This document shows positions 1-7,146 of a DNA stretch of 18,816 bases, piece by piece. Origin of the DNA: Stephanodiscus triporus (lineage: Eukaryota; Bacillariophyta; Thalassiosirophyceae; Thalassiosirales; Thalassiosiraceae); NCBI GenBank assembly GCA_036939755.1, contig JALLAZ010000339.1:1-18816 (forward strand). The letters are read 5' to 3'. A model generated the notes under the pieces. The model saw only the letters and a program-made list of their open reading frames with translations, was not told where the DNA came from and searched no databases. The position numbers were made by a program, and so were the translations under genes. Position 1 is the stretch's first letter; every line of letters begins with the position of its first letter.

Positions 1-229
1 CGATGGCATGCAGTGACTTGCAGCCCCAAAATGCCCCCTCCCCAATCTCCTCGAGCCCCTTGGGAAGATCCACATTTGTCAACTGTGAGCAACGATAAAA
101 AACCTTCGCACGAATCACTTTGACAGATGGATGGACATTTACATGAGTTACGTCCTTAGGAATAGACATCTGACCAAACGAAGTCGTTTCGTTGGTCATG
201 TCATTTCGTTGGGTCCCGACGGCGCTCAT
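1..229 (-). CDS. BspA-type leucine-rich repeat protein, 5' part only
   Basis: The reverse strand is open from an ATG at 229 to the left window edge, giving 76 codons with the 3' part missing. The second half reads as two LRR_5 (BspA-like) repeats: a valine/isoleucine strand followed by AKVFYRCSQL, then LTNVDLPKGLEEIGEGAFWGC and KSLHAI. The IGEGAFWGCKSL signature is typical of this repeat class, in which a beta strand is followed by xxAFxxCxxL. A second in-frame ATG at 199 would remove ten residues; I prefer 229 because both fit and it is the longer frame. These genes are abundant in centric diatoms and are usually of unknown function, with surface or protein-binding roles assumed from bacterial BspA. 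No signal peptide is seen at this start, so the product may be intracellular. The number of repeats and the end lie outside the window. Confidence 0.8.
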   Translation of the reverse strand, partial: MSAVGTQRNDMTNETTSFGQMSIPKDVTHVNVHPSVKVIRAKVFYRCSQLTNVDLPKGLEEIGEGAFWGCKSLHAI

Positions 230-984
230 GTTCGTCGGATGTGAACAAGAGTTGCGGTTGAAACGTGCTCCTCTTGATGATGAAAAAATATACATCTTGC
301 CGCTCTTATTGGTGGAGTGGAATGACGAGGGTTCTGGATGGCGTACTTATTGTCTCCCTGGCTAAAATTAATATAATAATGGGGAGTGTGGATGCCCCCG
401 GAGCAAAGCAAGCAAGTGACACAAAGGTGTCCCGGGGTGGGCAAAATATATAGATCTGCACGGACGACGAGAGATGATGAAGCGGCAGGGGGGGGGCATG
501 AGTCTCGCGCCAGTCGTCGACGAGGCCGCGCCGCGGCCATCGTCGTCCGTCGTGGCACGTCGTCCTGGCTCCCTGCCCTCGGCGCTCGGCGGTGTCCCCT
601 CGCTCGCAACTCCGTGGTGGTGATTGGGAGCGTTTGTTACAGGGGACGGGAAGCTGATATTTCGGAGCTGCCGCCGCCGGCTGGGACGTCGAGGGGCTGG
701 GGGGGGAGGCGCATCCCGCCCCAGGAGACACGCGACGGCTTCGCCATCAAGGGCATGGAGGTCGTGGTGGACAGGGCGCGTCGCATCGGCGCCCGTCTTC
801 ACGGACCCGCCATGGTGTGTAGGGGGGGGGGCGTTGTTTACGGCGCGTCAGGCAGGGACAGGCACGACCCTCGCCCACGACATGAGGATACGCGGCTGCG
901 AGCGCGGGTGCGTCGGCTTCTCCCCCCACCCCGCGCCGGAGGTGGACGTGGCGGCGGCTGCTCAAGATCATCCGCGGCCGCGGG
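230..984. other. unassigned spacer with overlapping GC-rich frames
   Basis: No gene is supported here. Several long frames overlap on both strands (for example plus 386-988 and minus 306-731), but they are rich in Arg, Pro and Gly and look like GC-driven open frames rather than a conserved protein. The first 100 bases are the upstream region of the minus-strand LRR gene. Runs of G (491-497 and 821-831) could be assembly weak points. Part of 720-984 might belong to a broken gene ending at 1224. Confidence 0.4.
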
Positions 985-1224
985 GTGAGGAACAGGTTCG
1001 TCGCATACGACCTCCCACGCAACGCGAACAAAGAGGTCGGGTGGCGCACGCTGCGCTCGAGGAAGCGGGATACGCGGGCAATCGCAAGTTGGAGGAGCAT
1101 TAAGTACCTGAACGGTCGACTGGAGAAGACCGCGACCGAATACTTTGGTCAGGACTTTCGATACCTCCTGGACTTGATAAAAGCTGGGGATGAAATATAC
1201 TTATTTCAACGAATTATAAAATAA
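985..1224 (+). CDS. orphan reading frame, possible last exon or gene remnant
   Basis: I do not recognise this protein. The frame is open from about 870 and ends with TAA at 1222-1224; the last 79 codons begin at a GTG, so a true start is not evident. Unlike the Arg/Pro/Gly-rich frames around it, this one has a balanced composition with hydrophobic spacing, including NRFVAYDLP, ASWRSIKYLNGRL, EYFGQDFRYLLDLI and GDEIYLFQRI. That argues for a real exon or a recent remnant. An upstream exon might join it by a splice or a small frameshift, since other frames over 740-960 contain stretches such as GMEVVVDRARRIGARLHGP. No domain is visible. It is convergent with the CLC gene, whose stop is 128 bp away. 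Confidence 0.3.
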   Translation: MRNRFVAYDLPRNANKEVGWRTLRSRKRDTRAIASWRSIKYLNGRLEKTATEYFGQDFRYLLDLIKAGDEIYLFQRIIK

Positions 1225-1351
1225 TAGAGTTCACCAAGATTCGCCCGACCTCGATTTATTTACTCTCGATTTAACTCTCTCTCGTGTGCAACAGAAAATT
1301 GTCACATTGCTTCAGTATTGCATCACGTTTTCTCACGTCTCATTGCGATAT

Positions 1352-3199
1352 CTAATTTGAATAATCGAAGAAGGAGCCGCTTGACAATCGCTCCGAAACC
1401 CAAACTGAAACATAGGAAGCTATCAATACCCCCGGTAGAAGCGCACTCAAGGGAGTCATCCCAGACGCGGTCAATGCAAGGATCAATACCGTCGCTAGCG
1501 GCGTGCGAGTGATGCTAGTCAATGTGGCCGCCATAAAACTCATCGTCATCAAGGGGACTACCAAAGATGACGTAGTCGAGGGGATCATCGGACGCAGGGC
1601 CGATATGAACGCATGGGACAACATCGCACCGTTCGAGAGTAGGGGAAATATGACACCTCCGGGGAACTTGCCCGCTGACGCTAACGCGATGGCCACGAAC
1701 TTGGCCGTTCCCACCCGCAGCGCAGTTAATCCGGAAGAAAATGGCTGGTTCGGATTGACGCTGGCGAGTTGTGTCATCATCAATGGGATTCCATGTGGCG
1801 TGGCTGAAAATGGAGTACATTGGCCGTCGACCATACACTGGAGACTTCCCTCGCCCCAGAACATTGTTTGCGGATAAAACATGCTGAGCATCCCAACGGC
1901 CAATGCAACGAGCATCTTCTTCCCGATTGTTGAAAATTTCTCCCCGTTACTTAATGGCGCCGCCGACTTCGCGGGCCACATCACGGACTTGGAGAATTTC
2001 AATGTCTTGTGAAAGAGTGTGCCCACGATCGCCCCTCCAACACCGCAGGCCAAGCTAGCGAGTATGGTTTCCCCTCCCGTCACTGCCCCGACCGCCGCCC
2101 TGGCTCCGTAGAGGAAGTGCCCGCCGACGTTCAAGTTGGGCGTCAGAGCCCCGCGCACGAACGCCATCCCGGCCAAGGAGGCGGCCACGGCGGCGCCCCA
2201 GCTCCTGGCGGCGGAGGGAGAGATGCCCGCGCGACGGGACGTCATCTCCATCGCGAAGATCGGTCCAGCCAGCGGAACGTTCATGAATCCAGTCAGCGTC
2301 CCCGCGGCGCCCGCGTAGGCGAGCGTCTCCTCGACCGACGACGACGACGTATCCTTCGATCGAAGGTACATCCGCGCTCCCGATACGCCGACGAGTCCAC
2401 CCGCGGCGACCTTTGATGCGTTTAGTTTTTCGCGGGAGGAGTGTGAGATTTGTCTGTCGGGGGAAAACTTTCTACGTATTCCGCGAGGCTGGGAATGGCG
2501 AATGCCAGTTCACGCAATTGCGGTCATCGCACGCACCATTGGAGCTTCTGGGCCAAGGCTAAAACCGGAGACGGACGTCAAACAACACAACAGCAGCACT
2601 GGCAGGAGGTGATCTTTGGCCGAGGGAAATCGATCCATGTTAGCTCCATCCTCCTCGGATAAAATATGGACATAATCGTGAGCCGAGAATAGAGTTGGAA
2701 AGCACAGAGTCGAAAGCGTCGCCACCAAGCCTCCGCCGAGTGTGACGACCGTTGGAATGTACGCCGCCGGGTGCCGGTTCAAGAGATTGCCAAGTCCGGA
2801 GCCGGAGCCGCCAGATCCGAAAATTGCCGAGGGTATGGTCCTCCACAGCAGCTTGAAACCCGCCTTCATGCATTTCGAATAGAGGTATCCAACGAGGGAC
2901 GCGACGACGCCCACCGCCATGGCCACCGGGAGAGGCGTCTCCGACGAGTCGATCCCGCGATCGTCATCATTGACGGAAGATCCGGACGCAGACGAGTGAA
3001 GCGGCCCGCACGCGATGGGTATTGTCGGGCCGATGATATCGTTCGGGGGGTGGGAAGGGGACGGCGTCGATGACGGCGATGACGGCGATGATGGCCGATG
3101 GAACGATCGTCGCGCGTGCGGCCGGGCCGACAGCGATAGCGCGTGGTCGAGCTTCGGCAGCAGCAGCAACGCCAAGATTTGGGCAGGGGTTATCATCAT
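1352..3199 (-). CDS. CLC-family chloride channel/transporter, two exons
   Basis: Exon 1 is 3199-2537, the intron 2536-2411 (126 nt, GTGCGT...AAAG) and exon 2 2410-1352, giving 573 residues. The splice is phase 0 and restores a helix-F region reading GPEAPM|VAAGGLVGVSG. Family marks: GFSLGPEAPM (residues about 212-221) carries the gating glutamate at 218; AGAAGTLTGFMNVPLAGPIF (254-273) matches CLC helix G/H; GKFPGGVIFP (about 467-476) matches the helix-N PGG.F.P motif. There are no C-terminal CBS domains, as in bacterial CLCs and the plant organellar CLC-e/f type, whose SLGPEGP motif resembles this one. The N-terminus (MMITPAQILALLLLPKL) is hydrophobic and could be a signal or plastid presequence, followed by a long Ser/Pro-rich linker. 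The position equivalent to E203 of E. coli ClcA is Met277, which suggests uncoupled channel behaviour. Divergent from NFS1. Confidence 0.88.
2411..2536 (-). other. CLC intron
   Basis: A 126-nt phase-0 intron with 5' GTGCGT and 3' CATCAAAG. Without splicing the frame stops at a TGA eight codons past the gating-glutamate motif, whereas splicing joins two halves of one CLC protein. The family alignment supports the exact junction. Confidence 0.85.
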
Positions 3200-3632
3200 A
3201 TGATTGTGTAGGAGCAGAGCCTGCCGGTGCTTGTGAGGCGCGGCTAGTGGCCGTTGGCTACATAGACTCTCTGGTCTCTGGATGGATGGTCGAGTGTGGA
3301 TTGGTTGATTGTTGTGATGTTGTTGTTGTTCACCGCGCAGGCTTTGCTTTTGATAGAGGGCCGGGGTCGATTCTACGCTGAATCTTCACTAACGGGATTT
3401 ACAATCGAAATGGCGGGAGCGCGAGAAAGTACCTAGAGTAGGTAGAGTATGTAATCATCGTTCGTAGCACTCTTAAGTACCATAAGATATCTACTAGAGG
3501 TACGATACCACTACCTCTCTACCTACCTACTAGAATAGCTAGAAAAGGAATGAAAGGCTGCCTGCTGACTGTTCTGTGGAAGGCAAGGCAGAGAGAGGAT
3601 TACCTTCTTAAGTACTCCCCAACGACGTCGTC
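3200..3632. promoter_or_regulatory. divergent promoter region between CLC and NFS1
   Basis: This 433-bp spacer separates the CLC and NFS1 start codons and must hold both promoters. The left half is GT-rich. The segment 3430-3545 is AT-richer and dense in CTACCT/AGGTAG words. It includes a 10-bp inverted repeat, GTAGGTAGAG at 3438-3447 with CTCTACCTAC at 3517-3526. A GGCGGGAGCGC word lies at 3413-3423. No TATA box is convincing. Binding sites are not proven. Confidence 0.5.
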
Positions 3633-5450
3633 ATGATGAATCGAATTACGCTCCTCGCCTCCGCCTCTCGAAGGGCAGCAGCCGCCGCCCCGTCCTCCCC
3701 GCTGTCCGGTGGTCGCGGCGTCGGCGCCGTGCGCGGACTCGCATCCTCCGCCGCCACCGCCGTCTACGACGAGGACGACAGTAATAACAACGGCGGCGGC
3801 GGCGACGGTCGTTTCAGCATCAAGGGCACATTCCGCGAGGGACGAGCGTCGTACCTCGACACTAGCGCCACCACGCCCATGGATCCACGAGTCCTGGATA
3901 AGATGATGCCCTACATGGTCGGTAACGTTACCGTAATGCTATCTCCCTTGGTCCGGGTTGTTATTATTTTTTTTTAGTCTCCAAATATTGCCGCCCTCTG
4001 ATCCTCGCAAATGCTCGTGTGCCTGTTTTTATGCCGATGATATAAATTCGACTCCGTCCCGTCGTCGCAATATCGTCGCCCGTCCATCGTCATCGCGTTA
4101 TCGACGGCACAGATCGGATCCTACGGCAACCCCCACTCCCGAACGCACTCCTACGGATGGGAGGCAGAGACGGCCGTCGAGGCCGCCAGGTCCCAGGTGG
4201 CGTCCCTCATCGGTGCGTCCCCCAAGGAGATCGTATTCACGTCCGGCGCGACCGAGTCGAACAATCTGAGCATCAAGGGCGCCGCCCACTTCTACGGCTC
4301 CTCGTCCGCACCCGTCCCTTCCTCCGCCTCCGGCGGCGGCGGCGGGGGGACGGGTAAGGCGCGCAGGCACCTGATAACGACCCAGACGGAGCACAAGTGC
4401 GTCCTCGACTCGTGTCGGTCGTTGGAGCAGGAGGGGTACGACGTCACATACCTCCCCGTGCAGGCGTCCACGGGGATGGTCGACGTGGAGGAGCTAGGGT
4501 CCGTCATGAGGGACGACACGCTCCTCGTGAGCGTCATGGCGGTGAATAACGAGATCGGCACGAGGCAGCCGATCGAGGAGATTGGCAAATTGTGCCGGAG
4601 CAGGAAGGTACTGTTCCATACCGACGGTGAGTGAATTCCTCTCGCAAGGGACGGACGCTTATTTTTTCCCATCATCCCCCCCCCCCCCCCGCGCGCGCGC
4701 CTTTTCCCACCTCCTCAACATGCGGCATCCCGTCATTTGTTAATACAACGCACGCGCACAGCCGCTCAGATGCTCGGCAAGCTCCCCATCGACGTAAACG
4801 CGATGAACATCGACCTGATGTCGCTCTCCTCCCACAAAATATACGGCCCGAAGGGCATCGGCGCGCTGTTCGTGCGCCGACGTCCGCGCGTGCGCCTCGA
4901 GCCGCTCTTCAGCGGCGGGGGGCAGGAGCGGGGACTACGTTCCGGCACCCTACCGCACGCGCTCTGCGTAGGCTTCGGCGCCGCGTGCGAGTTGGCCCGA
5001 GGGGAGATGGGATACGACGAAGAGTGGGTCCGGCACCTGAGCGACAGGCTATGCGCGGGCATCGAGGAGCGCATACCCATGGTGATAAGGAACGGGCACA
5101 CGGAACATCGCTACCCCGGGTGCGTGAATTACTCGTTCGCGTACGTCGAGGGCGAGTCGCTCCTGATGGCCCTGAAGAACGTGGCGGTGAGCTCGGGATC
5201 GGCGTGCACGAGCGCGTCGTTGGAGCCGAGTTACGTCCTGCGCGCCCTCGGCGTCGACGACGAGCTGGCGCACGGCAGTTTGCGTTTCGGGATCGGTCGA
5301 TTCACGTCCGAGGAGGAGGTGGAATTCTTATTGGACCTATTGGAGGAGCACGTGTCGAGGCTGAGGGAAATGAGTCCGCTGTGGGAAATGGTCCAGGAGG
5401 GGATCGACTTGAAGTCTATCCAATGGAGTCAGGACGCTCATCATCATTGA
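3633..5450 (+). CDS. NFS1: cysteine desulfurase NFS1, mitochondrial, three exons
   Basis: Exons are 3633-3917, 4113-4626 and 4762-5450, giving 495 residues. NFS1 is the PLP enzyme that converts cysteine to alanine and passes persulfide sulfur to ISCU for Fe-S cluster assembly. Visible marks: [15 protein letters not shown] near residue 75; [14 protein letters not shown] just after splice 1; TSGATESNN (PLP phosphate loop); TEHKCVLD (PLP-stacking His); [10 protein letters not shown] with the Schiff-base Lys292; [21 protein letters not shown] with catalytic Cys405; and the C-terminal [19 protein letters not shown] typical of eukaryotic mitochondrial NFS1 and alphaproteobacterial IscS. The first 40 residues are Arg/Ala/Ser-rich without acidic residues, a mitochondrial presequence. 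The start at 3633 is the first of two adjacent ATGs. Odd points are a Ser/Pro/Gly insert after AAHFYG (about residues 150-170) and a 5' splice site GTCGGT. A plastid SufS is unlikely given the C-terminus. Confidence 0.95.
3918..4112 (+). other. NFS1: NFS1 intron 1
   Basis: A 195-nt phase-0 intron. The 3' end is clear (GGCACAG before ATC GGA TCC TAC). The 5' end is placed at ATG|GTCGGT because only this joins PYM to [10 protein letters not shown] with the spacing known from human NFS1 (PYLINYYGNPHSR). The more canonical GTAACG four bases later would break the frame. Confidence 0.75.
4627..4761 (+). other. NFS1: NFS1 intron 2
   Basis: A 135-nt phase-1 intron from GTGAGT to GCGCACAG. It joins HTD and AAQMLGK through a split GCC alanine codon, matching the conserved HTDAAQ of NFS1. 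It contains a long C run followed by alternating GC (about 4676-4700), a likely slippage-prone site. Confidence 0.9.
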
Positions 5451-5802
5451 GATAGATTCGTTGAAAGAGGAATGAGAAGGAGGCTGTTATGACTGTTTTG
5501 AGTAGAAGCATTGACACCAGTAAAATTGCACCGTGCGAGCTGTGCTTTATCTAATATTATTAGCATCTGTTCTTGCTTTCTGTCTTCATTCGGCAGTCCT
5601 CTCGTTTTGATAAATCATCTTCCTGTATGAATAGGATAAGTTGAAATGGTCTCTCTCTGATTCGCCTGTCTGATCTTTTAAGTTGGTGCCGTTGACTGGA
5701 GGTTGGTTGGAACAGCTCAGCTAGTCTTCCTTCAAGCATTTGCCCCAGACTGAGTCCTTAACTGAGGATGGAGAATTTATTGTTTGGGCTTACCACAATC
5801 AG
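5451..5802. other. tail-to-tail spacer, 3' UTRs
   Basis: This 352-bp AT-richer region lies between the stop of NFS1 (plus) and the stop of the UBA-domain gene (minus). It should hold both 3' untranslated ends. I see no open frame, strong hairpin or repeat. Confidence 0.5.
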
Positions 5803-6767
5803 TCAATTAATCTTGTGATGATCTGGACGCATTGACGCTGGCGCATTTAAATTGATAGGAGTACACTCAAAACTATTGTACATCATCGACATCATCTCGG
5901 GCACATCATCACCCAGATCCATCACCGGGAAGATTTCTTTTAGACTAGCAACTAGACCTGCCAAGGTTGGATGAATGAGTGCATACGATCCGGCTGGGTA
6001 ATGCGGCGATAGCTGATGTGGCCGTGGATGCGAATCAAGCAAAATATACGATGAGGAGGAGGAGAAATGAGGAGGGAGGAGAACAAGCACAGTCTCGGGA
6101 GGTTTAGTGATCACCGCAGCGATATAAGATTGTTGGTCTTGACAGTGATAGAGAATGGCTTCCAGTCCCAAGGGATGATCGGTCGAGTTGGAAAGGATTC
6201 CCTGCTTCGGTTCTCCAATTCGTTGCAACGTCGAGATAATATTTTTGGACGCGTTGTTATTTCGATCATTCCCGTCATCTTCATCTCCACTACTGCTGTC
6301 ATTTTTACACGCAAGCAAAAATTCATCAACCGAAGAATGCTCCACGCCTTTGGTTTTGCGTCTGTTGACGAGAACGTATACAATTGTATCCCCTCCCTGG
6401 TTGAATTCTGCAAAAAATCAGAAGTGATGACGACCACGGGATCACTATTGGTAGTGGCAGTTGCTGCGATTGCTTTCAGAAGATTGCATGCCATCGTCAG
6501 CGCAATGGCGGTACATGCGCTCCTACCGAGACTGGCATCGCTGTACTGGCTTATGTCGGAGTGAATGCAGTTGTTGGTGCTTGCGCTGCCACTGCCACTA
6601 CTACCACCACAATCGCCGCTCAACAATGAATCGATGGCTCTCTCAACATTTCCACCGACAGTCAACGCATGTATTGATTGATTCCTGTCGAAGCCCATCG
6701 ACATTAGCATGGCTATGCTTGAGTCGCTGTCTGATGATGCCATGGTGTTCTGATTCATCGGATTCAT
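5803..6767 (-). CDS. UBA-domain protein with possible papain-like Cys/His pair; frame break
   Basis: Frame A runs from ATG 6767 and gives a UBA domain at about residues 17-52: AMLMSMGFDRNQSIHAL, then NVERAIDSLLSG, the three-helix ubiquitin-binding fold with its MGF loop. Next comes SDISQYSDASLGRSACTAIAL (Cys85), then SDFLQNSTREGIQLY. Frame B carries the rest from about 6360 to the stop at 5803: VEHSSVDEFLLA, an acidic Asn/Asp stretch, KPPETVLVLLPP, YILLDSHPRP, and DVPEMMSMMYNSFE. A Cys in a helix start (SACT) and a His in DSH are what a papain-fold protease would need, and UBA would bring ubiquitin, so a deubiquitinase is an inference, not a recognition. The two frames differ by one base; see the finding on the break. 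The ATG at 6806 lies inside a duplicated fragment and is disfavoured; 6743 is another option. Confidence 0.6.
5902..6000. repeat. direct repeat copy 1, inside the UBA gene
   Basis: This about 99-bp segment codes for the stretch around SYALIHPTLAGLVASLKEIFP near the protein's C-terminus. It recurs in the same orientation at 6796-6898. Confidence 0.85.
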
Positions 6768-6795
6768 GATTTTTTGCCTTCCCCTTCCTGGCTTA

Positions 6796-6898
6796 CACAT
6801 CACCACCCAGATCCATCACCGGGAAGATTTCTTTTTTAGACTAACAACTAGACCTGCCCAGGTTGGATGAAAATGAGTGCATACGGTCCGGCTGGGTA
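6796..6898 (-). pseudogene. 3' fragment of a lost tandem copy of the UBA-gene coding region
   Basis: This segment repeats 5902-6000 in the same orientation with a handful of substitutions and two 2-base insertions (in a T run and in ATGAATG). The insertions break the frame relative to the intact copy. Read on the minus strand it still recalls HPTLAGLVASLKE as HPTWAGLVVSLKK. It is noncoding debris directly 5' of the gene. Confidence 0.75.
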
Positions 6899-7146
6899 CC
6901 ATACTACGACCCCCAAAAAATTGCGGACGAAAAAAAAAAGAAAAAAAAGTGGGAGAACACAGACACCGAACAGAACAAAACCCAAGGGCGTGCTGGCTCG
7001 TCATCGTCGAAGCAAAACAGAAAATTATGTGCAGACACATTCATTGTCGCCCACAACAACCCAACACAGGGAACATCGTCATTTGTTTTGTCTGTGCGTA
7101 ACTTTGCCATCGTTATTTTTCTGTCGCCACCAGCGACACAGATGCA
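6807..7146. promoter_or_regulatory. divergent spacer between UBA gene and LON-domain gene
   Basis: The 340-bp head-to-head region contains the duplicated fragment described separately. A purine tract at about 6930-6950 (AAAAAAAAAAGAAAAAAAA) follows, then about 200 bp of CA/GT-rich sequence before the LON-gene ATG. Both promoters must lie here, the UBA-gene promoter inside or next to the fragment. No core element is convincing. Confidence 0.45.

Noticed and set aside
4631..5455. Plus-strand frame of 274 codons overlapping NFS1 exon 3
   Set aside because: It is Arg-rich, spans intron 2 and is out of frame with the fully conserved NFS1 sequence.
6408..6527. A 119-nt intron (GTAGGA...TTTTGCAG) in the UBA gene
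   Set aside because: Its borders and phase fit, but it would delete the protein-like RSACTAIALTMACNLLKAI block and the FLQNSTREGIQLY stretch. Not excluded without RNA data.
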